Positions 43,630-51,725 are shown, numbered from the stretch's first letter. The stretch is 64,000 nucleotides of DNA from Bacteroidota bacterium (GCA_023460855.1 JAEWOS010000032.1:1-64000), one strand, 5' to 3'. Numbers and translations are program-made. Notes: generated by a model from the letters alone, not told the origin.

Positions 43630-43977
43630 TTATTTTCTGAATAGCGGCGGATTGGGATCCGGCTCGCGTTCATGGATCACATGAACTGTTGGCTCGGCGC
43701 TTTTTTGACGTGCGAGTTCTGCCGCCTGTTTCTCCAGTTCTATTTTTTCTTTCTGTAATTGCTTAAGTTCCTGACGTCTTTGTTCTGCTTTAATTGCCGA
43801 ACCTTTGCTGGAATAACCAACAATTCCCCCGATAATCAAACCAATGCCGATTCCCGCTAAAATCCCCATCAAACTTACGGGTTCAAATAATCTGATAAAC
43901 GAAAATTCCGGCAGCATGTAATAGACCAGAAAGGCTAAAGCGAGAAGAATGATCCCGATAACGGTTAAATTTTTCAT
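43630..43977 (-). CDS. Small membrane protein with coiled coil, unknown
   Basis: The 115-residue protein has two membrane segments (VIGIILLALAFLVYYML and LMGILAGIGIGLIIGGIVGY, a glycine-zipper-like stretch), then a coiled coil of basic and Glu/Gln residues (EQRRQELKQLQKEKIELEKQ) and a Pro-rich tail (EPDPNPPLFRK). No family recognised. Independent unit with a terminator on its 3' side. Confidence 0.65.
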   Translation of the reverse strand: MKNLTVIGIILLALAFLVYYMLPEFSFIRLFEPVSLMGILAGIGIGLIIGGIVGYSSKGSAIKAEQRRQELKQLQKEKIELEKQAAELARQKSAEPTVHVIHEREPDPNPPLFRK

Positions 43978-43989
43978 AGTTTTAAAAAT

Positions 43990-44035
43990 AAAGAAACCTT
44001 TCCAAATTTAAGTAAAAAATAAGGAAAGGTTCTTT
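43990..44035 (-). terminator. Long-loop hairpin after the M48 protease gene
   Basis: GAACCTTTCC and GGAAAGGTTTC arms (about 13 bases each, one bulge) flank a 19-base AT-rich loop, with T residues on the minus-strand 3' side. Confidence 0.75.
44003..44010 (-). promoter_or_regulatory. Putative -7 box TAAATTTG for the small membrane protein, inside the terminator loop
   Basis: Minus-strand TAnnTTTG 26 bases upstream of the ATG at 43977, lying at the edge of the loop of the upstream terminator. Confidence 0.45.
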
Positions 44036-44053
44036 AATTATTAATTTTAAATC

Positions 44054-44863
44054 TTATGATTTTCCGCCTGCAGCGCGGTAATATTCCATTGCTTTGTCCA
44101 TAAATTTGTTCAGGTTTGAAACCCTGTTTTCAGGACCGGGGTGAGTGGAAAGGAATTCCGGCGGTCTTTGTTGAGAGGCTGATGCAGCTTCCATTCTGTT
44201 CCAGAAAGGAATCGCCTGTCTCGGATCGTATCCTGCCATTCCCATCAGATAAAGTCCCATCTGATCAGCTTCCAGCTCCTGTTTTCTTCCGTAGGACATC
44301 AAACCAACCTGTGCTCCTACCGGATAAACCTGCTGAAAAATCTGTGCCCACTGTGCGTTGGAAATTGTAGAACCCAAAACTGCACCTCCTAACTGTGCAA
44401 CGTAAGCCTGTGAAATTCTTTCATTTCCGTGCCCTGCAAGTGCGTGGGAAACCTCGTGGCCCATTACAACAGCTAGACCTGTATCATTTTGTGTCACCGG
44501 CAGAATTCCGGTATATACAGCAACTTTTCCGCCCGGCATACACCATGCGTTCAGTGCTTTGTCTTCAATTAAATTAAATTCCCAGTTATAATTTGCCAGA
44601 TCACCTTCACGTCCGATGCCGCGATAATAATTTTCTGCGGCGTTCTTAATGCGCACTCCAACATTATTAACAGCTCTCGCCTGCGTTGTACCTTTTACCA
44701 CTTTTGCAGTATTCAGTGCTTTATTATATTCCTGTGAAGCCATACTTGCAATTTCTGCATCATTGGCAATTTGCAGCGAACTTCGTCCTGTAACCGGATT
44801 GGTAGTACATGAAAGCACGGATGCTCCCATAATACCAACCGTCAAAATTTGTGAAAACTTCAT
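44054..44863 (-). CDS. M48 family metallopeptidase lipoprotein
   Basis: The 269-residue protein has a lipobox (ASVLSC, Cys at 19) and the sequence CTTNPVTGRSSLQIANDAEI typical of periplasmic M48/BepA-like proteases. The zinc motif HEVSH is at 136-140 inside VVMGHEVSHALAGHGNER, and the downstream ligand region is RKQELEADQMGLYLMGMAGYDP (ELEAD at 196-200). PPEFLSTHPGPENRVSNL precedes the end, another family hallmark. Role in envelope protein quality control is inferred from the family. Monocistronic. Confidence 0.93.
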   Translation of the reverse strand: MKFSQILTVGIMGASVLSCTTNPVTGRSSLQIANDAEIASMASQEYNKALNTAKVVKGTTQARAVNNVGVRIKNAAENYYRGIGREGDLANYNWEFNLIEDKALNAWCMPGGKVAVYTGILPVTQNDTGLAVVMGHEVSHALAGHGNERISQAYVAQLGGAVLGSTISNAQWAQIFQQVYPVGAQVGLMSYGRKQELEADQMGLYLMGMAGYDPRQAIPFWNRMEAASASQQRPPEFLSTHPGPENRVSNLNKFMDKAMEYYRAAGGKS

Positions 44864-44932
44864 AATTTATTTCTTTAGTTTCATCATTTGAACAATTTTT
44901 ATTCCAATTCAGCATGCTTCTGAGTTTAGCAT

Positions 44933-44940
44933 TACATTTG
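44933..44940 (+). promoter_or_regulatory. Putative -7 box TACATTTG for the DUF4251 gene
   Basis: TAnnTTTG 29 bases before the ATG at 44970. Confidence 0.5.
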
Positions 44941-44969
44941 TAGTAATTACTGAAAAATTATCTGAAAAA

Positions 44970-45500
44970 ATGAAAAATCTAATCTATCTTCTTTTACCAC
45001 TTACTCTGCTGTTTCAGAACTGCAGTTCACAGACACCAACAATGAAAGCTGCTGATGTACAGCAGGTTATACAGCAACGCAATTTTACCTTTATGGCTAC
45101 GCGCGCAATACCGACAGCGTCGGATATTAATAATATTATCGTGAACATGCCTAACCGAAACAGCAACAGAATTCTGGAACTGGACGAAGGTTACACGCTG
45201 AAGATAGAAAACGGAGTTTTAACCGCCGATCTGCCTTATTTCGGGCGGATTTTCCAGCCGACGTACGGAGTGGAAAACCAGGGCTTGAAATTTACATCAA
45301 AGGATTTTACTTTTACCGAGCAGAACACGGAAAACGGAAAAGTTACGATCACCATTCAGCCAAATGATGCAACAAGAGTTAATGTGCTTTATCTCGATAT
45401 TTACAGCAACGGCAGAAGCTATCTGTCAGTAAATGCAAACGACAGGCAGCCGATCTCATATAACGGTTATATCATACCTAATTCTGCGGTGAAACGTTAG
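44970..45500 (+). CDS. DUF4251 lipoprotein
   Basis: The 176-residue protein has a lipoprotein signal (LTLLFQNC, Cys at 18). The mature part matches the DUF4251 family: FTFMATRAIPTASDINNIIVN, YTLKIENGVLTADLPYFGR, and GLKFTSKDFTFTEQ, with the NVLYLDIYSNGRSYLSVNANDRQPISYNG end. Fold is predicted all-beta; function unknown. Its 3' end overlaps the converging meaB by 23 bases. Confidence 0.88.
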   Translation: MKNLIYLLLPLTLLFQNCSSQTPTMKAADVQQVIQQRNFTFMATRAIPTASDINNIIVNMPNRNSNRILELDEGYTLKIENGVLTADLPYFGRIFQPTYGVENQGLKFTSKDFTFTEQNTENGKVTITIQPNDATRVNVLYLDIYSNGRSYLSVNANDRQPISYNGYIIPNSAVKR

Positions 45501-46479
45501 AATTATTCAGGAATTTTTCAACAAACTTCTGAGCTTCAGAACTGGGGTTAGATTTTAGATTTGAAACCTGTTCCTGATGAAAATTATATGTTTCATTCAT
45601 TTTTTCATCCTGTTTTAAATTCTGAAGAATATATTCCTGAACCCAGTACTGAAAGCGTTTCCTCGCCTGATTTTTTCTGATTTCTTCAAACCTTCCTGCC
45701 TGTTTCTTGAGGTCTACAAAATTCAGCGCACTTTTCATTACCTCATCAAGACCGGTTTTATTGAGTGCAGAACCAAGATGAACCGGAATTTTCCAGTTTT
45801 CCTCTTTCGGTGTCATAAAATGCAGCGCCCGCAAAAGTTCCTGCTTTGTTGATTTGGCTTTCACGCGGTTCTCATCGTTCACTTTATTGATGAAAACGAT
45901 ATCCACCATTTCCATAATTCCTCTTTTGATGCCCTGCAACTCATCCCCACCTCCCGTAATTTTCAGAAAAAGGAAAACATCGGTAATTTCTGATACCAGT
46001 ACTTCGCTCTGCCCGACGCCAACAGTTTCAATCAGTATCAAATCATAACCTGCAGCCTCGCATAGGATCATCGTTTCAAATGTGGTATTCGCAATTCCGC
46101 CAAGAAACCCGGAACTCGGAGAAGGCCTGATGAAAGCATTTTCAGATTTCGCGAGTTCTTCCATTCTTGTTTTATCGCCGAGAATAGATCCTTTATTTAC
46201 TGCTGAACTGGGATCTATCGCAAGAACCGCCACTTTCTTACCTTCGGCAATAGCCATGAGTCCAAAATTCTCAATAAAGGTGGATTTTCCTGCACCCGGA
46301 ATTCCGGTAATACCGATCCTGACTGAATTTCCTGAAAATGGCATCAGGAGTTCCAGGAGTTCTGAAGCTTTCGCCCGGTCTTCCGGACGTTTACTCTCAA
46401 TTAAAGTAATTCCTTTGGCGAGAAAACGCAGCTGACCTTTTCGTATCCCTTCGGAAAGTTCCTGAACTGAATATTTCAT
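45478..46479 (-). CDS. meaB: MeaB GTPase, methylmalonyl-CoA mutase chaperone
   Basis: MeaB (ArgK family) gates adenosylcobalamin loading of and protects methylmalonyl-CoA mutase. The 333 residues show GITGIPGAGKSTFIENFG (Walker A), VLAIDPSSAVNKGSILGDKTRM, FIRPSPSSGFLGG, LILIETVGVGQSE (Walker B), and the guanine motif FINKVNDEN (NKxD-like). It is 1.8 kb from mutB on the same strand and 30 kb from icmF, which carries its own fused G-domain; mutB is the expected client. No B12 riboswitch upstream. Confidence 0.95.
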   Translation of the reverse strand: MKYSVQELSEGIRKGQLRFLAKGITLIESKRPEDRAKASELLELLMPFSGNSVRIGITGIPGAGKSTFIENFGLMAIAEGKKVAVLAIDPSSAVNKGSILGDKTRMEELAKSENAFIRPSPSSGFLGGIANTTFETMILCEAAGYDLILIETVGVGQSEVLVSEITDVFLFLKITGGGDELQGIKRGIMEMVDIVFINKVNDENRVKAKSTKQELLRALHFMTPKEENWKIPVHLGSALNKTGLDEVMKSALNFVDLKKQAGRFEEIRKNQARKRFQYWVQEYILQNLKQDEKMNETYNFHQEQVSNLKSNPSSEAQKFVEKFLNNSNVSPQN

Positions 46480-46484
46480 TTGAT

Positions 46485-46492
46485 CAAAAATA
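46485..46492 (-). promoter_or_regulatory. Putative meaB -7 box TATTTTTG, leaderless arrangement
   Basis: The box ends only five bases from the ATG, so the transcript start would fall at or next to the start codon. Confidence 0.5.
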
Positions 46493-46540
46493 CTAATTTA
46501 GAGGAAAGGAAAAAATCAGCGGTAGGTTTATAAAAAAGTT

Positions 46541-46548
46541 TATTTTTG
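46541..46548 (+). promoter_or_regulatory. Putative -7 box TATTTTTG for the first cytochrome lipoprotein
   Basis: TAnnTTTG 38 bases before the ATG at 46587, divergent from the meaB promoter. Confidence 0.5.
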
Positions 46549-46586
46549 AAAGAACTAATATTAATTCTAAGAATAAAGTTCATCAT

Positions 46587-46868
46587 ATGATTAAGAAAAT
46601 AACCGCGGTTGCAGTTTTCGGACTGCTTTTGACTTCATGCGTACAGCGTGGAAAAGCTTTAAAGCCGGAAGAAATGTCGGACGGACTGAAAAGCGCCCAG
46701 GGAAAAACGATTTTCGAAAACAACTGCGGCAGATGTCACGATCTTCCTTCACCGAAAGATTATACGGATGAACAATGGATCGGCATTGTAAATGCAATGG
46801 CGCCGCGCTCCAAAATCACGAATGCCCAGGGAGAAATGGTGTATCTGTATCTTACTTCGCAGAATTAA
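46587..46868 (+). CDS. Small c-type cytochrome lipoprotein (first copy)
   Basis: The 93-residue protein has a lipobox (LLLTSC, Cys at 18) and one haem-binding C47-x2-C50-H51 motif (NNCGRCHDL), after AQGKTIFEN. NAMAPRSKITNAQGEMVYLYL in the second half contains a plausible methionine axial ligand. It is a paralog of the gene at 47942, with the dipeptide epimerase gene between them on the opposite strand. A membrane-tethered periplasmic electron carrier is inferred; redox partner unknown. Confidence 0.85.
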   Translation: MIKKITAVAVFGLLLTSCVQRGKALKPEEMSDGLKSAQGKTIFENNCGRCHDLPSPKDYTDEQWIGIVNAMAPRSKITNAQGEMVYLYLTSQN

Positions 46869-46877
46869 TACTCAAGT

Positions 46878-47870
46878 TTATACGATCCTGATTCCAAGGC
46901 CTGGTTCGTGGTTCGGAATCAGGATTCCGTCTTTTACTGAGCTTCCGGCTGCATAATCGTTTGCAATCAGGTTCGCACCGTCCAGATCTGCATAATCGCA
47001 AAGGGGCGCGATAGCAATTCCTGCTGAAATTCCTGTTGAACTTTCCGTCATACATCCAATCATGGTCCGGAAACCAAGCTTTTTTGCCTCTTTTATCAGT
47101 TCGAGAGCGGGTGTCAGTCCGCCACATTTCATCAATTTGATATTAACAGTTTTGTAGTGAGGCTGCAGTTTCTCCAGTGAATTAATATTCTGGCAGTCTT
47201 CATCCGCCATCCAGTTTACAGCGGAATTCCGTGAAAGATTCTCAAAATTTCCGGGCGGCAAAGGTTGCTCCACGTACAGCAATTTCTCTGCAAATAAGGT
47301 TGTCTCCAGTTGCAGACATTCTCCCTCAGAAAAGCCTGCATTAGCATCCAGCGCAATTTCTTTCCCGGTATTCAGAAGAGCCTGCACATGTTCTGGGCTG
47401 TAAGCATTGCATTTTACTTTAAATTTTTTCCAAGAACTCTTTTCAATCTTCAACACCTGTTCTTCTACAGGTGCAATAGAAATTGTAAAACTCGATTCAG
47501 GTAAATCATCTGGGATAAAACCATTGATTTCTGCAAAGGATCTATTTTCCAGCTTACCGAACAAATCCCAGTACGCGCAGTCCAGCGCTGAAAGTAAAAA
47601 TGGATGCAGATTATGCGCGAGCAGTTTTTTAAAAAATTCCGGCGGAGATATGATCTGCTGACTTTCTAAAAAGGTTTTTATTTTTTGAAGAGAAACAATA
47701 AACTGCTCGAGATCAATACCATAATAAGTGATCTGAACGCATTCGCCATAACCTGTTTTTCCGGCATGTTCCAGCGTGACGACCAGCGCATCACGAAATT
47801 CAAAATTACCGTAGGAAATGGCAAAAGTTTCGCGCAGATGCAACCGAACTTTCCTCCATGTTAAATTCAT
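46878..47870 (-). CDS. Dipeptide epimerase, enolase superfamily (L-Ala-D/L-Glu epimerase-like)
   Basis: Start MNLTWRKV gives 330 residues; the longer frame adds a non-homologous hydrophobic stretch. The enolase-superfamily barrel shows the KxK acid/base pair in KFKVKC, metal ligands in IALDANAG, YVEQPLPPG and MADEDC, then the second-side NIKLMKCGG and GCMTESSTG. The pattern fits the dipeptide epimerase clade used in murein peptide recycling; exact dipeptide specificity cannot be read. It converges tail-to-tail with the first cytochrome gene (nine-base gap) and is divergent from the second. Confidence 0.88.
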   Translation of the reverse strand: MNLTWRKVRLHLRETFAISYGNFEFRDALVVTLEHAGKTGYGECVQITYYGIDLEQFIVSLQKIKTFLESQQIISPPEFFKKLLAHNLHPFLLSALDCAYWDLFGKLENRSFAEINGFIPDDLPESSFTISIAPVEEQVLKIEKSSWKKFKVKCNAYSPEHVQALLNTGKEIALDANAGFSEGECLQLETTLFAEKLLYVEQPLPPGNFENLSRNSAVNWMADEDCQNINSLEKLQPHYKTVNIKLMKCGGLTPALELIKEAKKLGFRTMIGCMTESSTGISAGIAIAPLCDYADLDGANLIANDYAAGSSVKDGILIPNHEPGLGIRIV

Positions 47871-47915
47871 AATAATTGTAACGAAATTTATAAAATACCG
47901 CAGGCAAAGCACCGC

Positions 47916-47923
47916 TAAATTTG
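47916..47923 (+). promoter_or_regulatory. Putative -7 box TAAATTTG for the second cytochrome
   Basis: TAnnTTTG 18 bases before the ATG at 47942, overlapping the upstream in-frame start at 47921 and so supporting the later start. Confidence 0.55.
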
Positions 47924-47941
47924 GAATACCAAAATCATTTT

Positions 47942-48226
47942 ATGAAAAAAGTTATTTTCAGCGCAATTGCTGCCGGATTATTTCTGGCCTCCTGCGCAAA
48001 GAGCAATGCTGTGACGGGACCAAAATATACCGCGTCCGAAAAACTCCTGCAGGGAAAAACGATTTATGAAAACTCCTGCAACAAATGCCATAAACTGATG
48101 GAACCTGAGAAACATGACGATGCGGGCTGGCTTGATACGATGAGCAGAATGGCTCCCCGTGCAAAACTCACCGACGATCAGCATCAAATGGTTTACGATT
48201 ATCTGATTTCTGTTAACGGCCGTTAA
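47942..48226 (+). CDS. Small c-type cytochrome lipoprotein (second copy)
   Basis: The 94-residue protein has lipobox FLASC (Cys at 18), LLQGKTIYEN, the haem motif C46-x2-C49-H50 (NSCNKCHKL), and MSRMAPRAKLTDDQHQMVYDYL. It aligns over its length with the 46587 product. Start chosen at MKKVIFSA because of the promoter position and signal peptide. Its 3' end is 18 bases from the converging mutB stop codon. Confidence 0.86.
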   Translation: MKKVIFSAIAAGLFLASCAKSNAVTGPKYTASEKLLQGKTIYENSCNKCHKLMEPEKHDDAGWLDTMSRMAPRAKLTDDQHQMVYDYLISVNGR

Positions 48227-48244
48227 TTGTTAATCTACTGATCC

Positions 48245-50362
48245 CTAATTCAGGAATCCTTTTAGAATTTCTACAGCAGATTTCGGCAGGTTGGTTCCGG
48301 GACCAAAGATAAAATCGGCTCCGTTCTCCTGCAGAAAACTGTAATCCTGTTGCGGAATAACACCGCCAACAACGATGGTAATATCTTCGGCTCCGAGTTT
48401 TTTGAGTTCCTCGACAACCTGTGGAACCAGGGTTTTATGTCCGGCAGCCAAAGAAGAAATTCCGAGGATATGGACATCATTTTCCACTGCCTGTTTTGCT
48501 ACTTCTTCAGGAGTCTGAAACAGCGGCGCAACATCCACATCGAAACCCATATCCGCGAATGCTGTAGCAACTACTTTTGCACCGCGGTCGTGTCCATCCT
48601 GCCCCATTTTTGCCACCATGATTCGCGGCCTTCTTCCTTCACGATTTTCGAAATCGCCGGCTAGAGCAAGCGCTTCATCAAAATACTTGTTTTTACTCGC
48701 ATTCATCGCATAAACTCCTGAAATGGTTCTGATATCTGCTTTATAACGGCCAAATTCACTTTCCAGTGCATCCGAAATCTCACCTAAAGTCGCACGCCGT
48801 CTCGCTGCTTCTATGCTGAGCTCCAGCAAATTACGGTCACGGTTTTTCGCAGCTGATTTTATTTCGTTCAGAATTTCTTCAACTTTTGCAGAATCCCGTG
48901 TAGCTTTTAGTTTTTCCAGCCTTTCAATCTGGCTTCTTCTCACTTCGGAGTTATCGATATCCAGAATTTCAATTTCTGGCTGATCCAGCTTTGATCTGAA
49001 CGAATTAACTCCGATAATAAACTCCTCGCTGCTGTCGATTTTCGCCTGTTTTCTTGCTGCTGCTTCTTCAATTCTCATTTTCGGAATTCCGGCTTCAATC
49101 GCTTTTGTCATTCCGCCTTCATTCTCCACTTCTTCAATATATTTCATCGCTTCAGAAATCATCTGCTGTGTCAGAGATTCAACCAAATGGCTTCCGCCCA
49201 TAGGATCCACGACATCACAGATACCACTTTCCTGCTGAAGAATAATCTGGGTGTTTCTCGCAATTTTTGCAGAATAATCGGTAGGCAGCGCAATTGCTTC
49301 ATCGAGCGCATTGGTGTGCAGCGACTGTGTACCGCCGAGAGCTGCGGAAAGCGCTTCAATTGCAGTGCGTGTAATATTATTGAACGGTTCCTGTTCGGTA
49401 AGGCTCCATCCGGAAGTCTGCGAATGCGTTCGCAGCGCCAGCGATTTCGGATTCTGCGGATTAAACTGCTTCAACTGATTGGCCCAGATATAACGTGCCG
49501 CGCGCATCTTTGCAATTTCCATAAAATGATTCATACCGATTGCCCAGAAAAAGGAAAGTCTAGGAGCAAAATCATCGACTTTCATCCCTGCCTGAATTCC
49601 GGTGCGCACATATTCCAGACCGTCTGCAAGAGTATAAGCCATTTCGAGGACGGGAGTTGCGCCGGCTTCCTGCATGTGATATCCGGAAATAGAAATAGAA
49701 TTGAATTTCGGAATGTTCTGCGAAGTATATTCAAATATATCTGCGATGATTTTCATAGAAGGTTCCGGCGGATAGATGTAGGTATTTCTTACCATAAATT
49801 CCTTCAGAATGTCATTCTGAATGGTACCGGAAAGTTTTTCCTGTGGAACGCCCTGCTCCTCTGCTGCAACAATATAGAAAGCCAGAACCGGCAAAACGGC
49901 GCCGTTCATCGTCATTGAAACAGAAATTTCACCAAGCGGAATCTGATCAAACAGCACCTTCATATCTTCTACAGAATCAATAGCAACGCCGGCTTTTCCG
50001 ACGTCGCCCACAACTCTTGGATGATCTGAATCGTACCCGCGGTGCGTAGCAAGATCAAAAGCTACCGAAAGACCTTTCTGCCCTGCCGCAAGATTTCTGC
50101 GGTAAAACGCGTTTGATTCTTCAGCAGTGGAAAACCCTGCATATTGCCGGATGGTCCACGGTTTTTGCACGTACATGGTGGAGTACGGACCGCGCAGGAA
50201 CGGAGCAACACCCGCATTACCGTTGAAATCTGCGGAATCAGCTGTATCTTTTTCTGTATAAGAAGATTTCAATTCCAGACCATCCTTCTCAAAAAAGTAG
50301 GGCAGTTTACTCTCGAAATTAGCTGTAAAATCCGGGGTTTTATTTAGAATTTTTTGGCGCAT
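48245..50362 (-). CDS. mutB: Methylmalonyl-CoA mutase catalytic subunit
   Basis: The enzyme isomerises (R)-methylmalonyl-CoA and succinyl-CoA with adenosylcobalamin. The start MRQKILNK gives 705 residues; the longer frame crosses a -7 box. The barrel has the substrate-recognising TMYVQKPWTIRQYAGFS and MVRNTYIYPPEPS (Tyr and Arg that bind the carboxylate), and SGYHMQEAGATP. The C-terminal B12 domain carries DGHDRG with cobalt-ligand His591 and VVGGVIPQQDY. Neither the small subunit mutA nor epimerase is adjacent, so this chain may work as a homodimer or the partner is elsewhere. meaB is 1.8 kb downstream. Confidence 0.96.
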   Translation of the reverse strand: MRQKILNKTPDFTANFESKLPYFFEKDGLELKSSYTEKDTADSADFNGNAGVAPFLRGPYSTMYVQKPWTIRQYAGFSTAEESNAFYRRNLAAGQKGLSVAFDLATHRGYDSDHPRVVGDVGKAGVAIDSVEDMKVLFDQIPLGEISVSMTMNGAVLPVLAFYIVAAEEQGVPQEKLSGTIQNDILKEFMVRNTYIYPPEPSMKIIADIFEYTSQNIPKFNSISISGYHMQEAGATPVLEMAYTLADGLEYVRTGIQAGMKVDDFAPRLSFFWAIGMNHFMEIAKMRAARYIWANQLKQFNPQNPKSLALRTHSQTSGWSLTEQEPFNNITRTAIEALSAALGGTQSLHTNALDEAIALPTDYSAKIARNTQIILQQESGICDVVDPMGGSHLVESLTQQMISEAMKYIEEVENEGGMTKAIEAGIPKMRIEEAAARKQAKIDSSEEFIIGVNSFRSKLDQPEIEILDIDNSEVRRSQIERLEKLKATRDSAKVEEILNEIKSAAKNRDRNLLELSIEAARRRATLGEISDALESEFGRYKADIRTISGVYAMNASKNKYFDEALALAGDFENREGRRPRIMVAKMGQDGHDRGAKVVATAFADMGFDVDVAPLFQTPEEVAKQAVENDVHILGISSLAAGHKTLVPQVVEELKKLGAEDITIVVGGVIPQQDYSFLQENGADFIFGPGTNLPKSAVEILKGFLN

Positions 50363-50383
50363 GTCACAACAGTTTGTAATGAG

Positions 50384-50391
50384 TAAAGTTA
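50384..50391 (-). promoter_or_regulatory. Putative mutB -7 box TAACTTTA
   Basis: Near-consensus minus-strand box 22 bases upstream of the ATG at 50362; it lies inside the alternative longer frame. Confidence 0.4.
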
Positions 50392-50423
50392 CGAATTTCC
50401 ATAGTTTTCGAAGAGCATTAAGC

Positions 50424-50455
50424 AAAAAACCTCGCAGATCAGCCGCGAGGTTTTT
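50424..50455 (-). terminator. Terminator after the thioredoxin-family gene
   Basis: AACCTCGC and GCGAGGTT pair around a nine-base loop with A and T runs on both sides. Confidence 0.88.
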
Positions 50456-50472
50456 CTTTTCTTAAAAAGTTC

Positions 50473-51099
50473 TTACTTTTTATACTTGATCGTACAGCCG
50501 ATTGCTACAGTTGTCTTGATTTTGATTTCGTCGCCTTTCAGCAAACTGTTTACAGCATCCTGTACGTAATATTCTGAGACATCGTTCGCATCTTCGTAGT
50601 TATTGTCGATGGCACCGATGTATTTCACCATATTTTTGCCGTTTTCTTTCTGCAGAATATAGACATGAGGCGTTTTGGTTGCGCCATACTGCGGATGAAT
50701 TTTCTGGCCTTCATCCATCAAATACGGAAAAGTAAACCCTTTTTCTTTCGCCCTTTGCTGCATATGTTCGAAACTGTCTTTTGGTTGTGCAGCTGGATCA
50801 TTTGGCTGAATGGCAATAACCGGATAGCCCGAATTTTTGTATTTTTTGTCGAGTTCGATAATACGGTCCTGATATTTAACAGCATAAGGACAGGTATTGC
50901 ACGTGAATATGACGATAAAACCTTTTGCTTTCTTGTAATCGCTCAGAGAGACCATTTTGCCGTCAACATTTTTCAGTTTGAAATCGGTTGCAGCATCGCC
51001 AATTTCGTACCCTTTGTTTTTTACAACTGATGTTTGAGCAGCAAGAAGTCCGATAGTTCCGAAAACAAACATCAATAACAGGAATTTGAAACTTTTCAT
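50473..51099 (-). CDS. Periplasmic thioredoxin-family protein (AhpC/TSA type)
   Basis: The 208-residue protein has a signal peptide (ending LLAAQ) and a thioredoxin/AhpC-TSA fold: DFKLKNVDGKMVSLSDYKKAKG, the redox pair C67-x2-C70 in FTCNTCPYAVKY, AIQPNDPAAQPKDSFEHM and a cis-Pro region ATKTPHVYILQ. A third Cys lies near the end (AIGCTIKYKK), as in related peroxiredoxin-like proteins that reach the periplasm. Probably co-transcribed with the TlpA-like gene 14 bases upstream. Confidence 0.88.
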   Translation of the reverse strand: MKSFKFLLLMFVFGTIGLLAAQTSVVKNKGYEIGDAATDFKLKNVDGKMVSLSDYKKAKGFIVIFTCNTCPYAVKYQDRIIELDKKYKNSGYPVIAIQPNDPAAQPKDSFEHMQQRAKEKGFTFPYLMDEGQKIHPQYGATKTPHVYILQKENGKNMVKYIGAIDNNYEDANDVSEYYVQDAVNSLLKGDEIKIKTTVAIGCTIKYKK

Positions 51100-51113
51100 A
51101 TTTATTTTTTCAA

Positions 51114-51602
51114 TTATAATTTAAAATGATTGGCAACTGCATCTTCCAGTTCATTCAGGTGCATTTCACCATTTTGAAAGTGAACTTTCGAACCGTTTCT
51201 GTAAAATACAGTCACCGGAATTTCCCCGCCCCAGTTTTCATCAAATTTCGGAATCCAGGTGTTCATTCTTTTGTTATCGTCGAGAATTACGACTTCTGCG
51301 GTGAGGTTTTTGTCCCGAATAAATTTACGTACTCTTTCAAGATCTTTTGAGCGGTCCAGTGAAACTAGCAGCATTTTAAAATCGGGATTACCGTTGTATT
51401 TTTCATTTACCTGCATAAAATCAGGAAGTTCGCGTAAACACGGCGCGCATGTGGTCGACCAGAAATTTACGACCACGAATGCAGCTTTTTCATCCAGAAT
51501 TTTCTGCTGCAATTCCTCATATTTCAATAGGGGTATTTCTTTCTGCTGAGCAAAAGCGGCAATGCAGAGTAACAACAATATTGCGGTAAAGAAATTTTTC
51601 AT
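51114..51602 (-). CDS. TlpA-like periplasmic thiol-disulfide oxidoreductase
   Basis: The 162-residue protein has a signal peptide (ending AAFAQ) and a thioredoxin fold: AAFVVVNFWSTTCAPCLRELP with the active-site C52-x2-C55, MLLVSLDRSKDLERVRKFI, and the cis-Pro region GGEIPVTVFYRNG. Such proteins maintain thiols of apo-cytochromes or other exported proteins; two small c-type cytochromes lie within 5 kb, but a link is speculative. First gene of a two-gene unit. Confidence 0.9.
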   Translation of the reverse strand: MKNFFTAILLLLCIAAFAQQKEIPLLKYEELQQKILDEKAAFVVVNFWSTTCAPCLRELPDFMQVNEKYNGNPDFKMLLVSLDRSKDLERVRKFIRDKNLTAEVVILDDNKRMNTWIPKFDENWGGEIPVTVFYRNGSKVHFQNGEMHLNELEDAVANHFKL

Positions 51603-51619
51603 GCTTTAATAAAGGTTCT

Positions 51620-51627
51620 TAAACTTA
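51620..51627 (-). promoter_or_regulatory. Putative -7 box TAAGTTTA for the thioredoxin pair
   Basis: Near-consensus minus-strand box 18 bases upstream of the ATG at 51602. Confidence 0.4.
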
Positions 51628-51675
51628 AACGAGAGATAGATTGCTTTAGTATTGTAAAGTTGGGCAGTTCTGCAT

Positions 51676-51703
51676 TAAAAAACCTCACAAAAAGGTGTGA
51701 GGT
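51676..51703 (-). terminator. Terminator after the 11-residue-repeat lipoprotein
   Basis: ACCTCACA and TGTGAGGT pair perfectly around six bases, with a T run on the minus-strand side. Confidence 0.88.
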
Positions 51704-51725
51704 CAGTTTATAAAGAGAAATGGAG

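Noticed and set aside
49187..49918. 243-residue plus-strand open frame inside mutB
   Set aside because: Antisense to a highly conserved enzyme; no start signal or domain.
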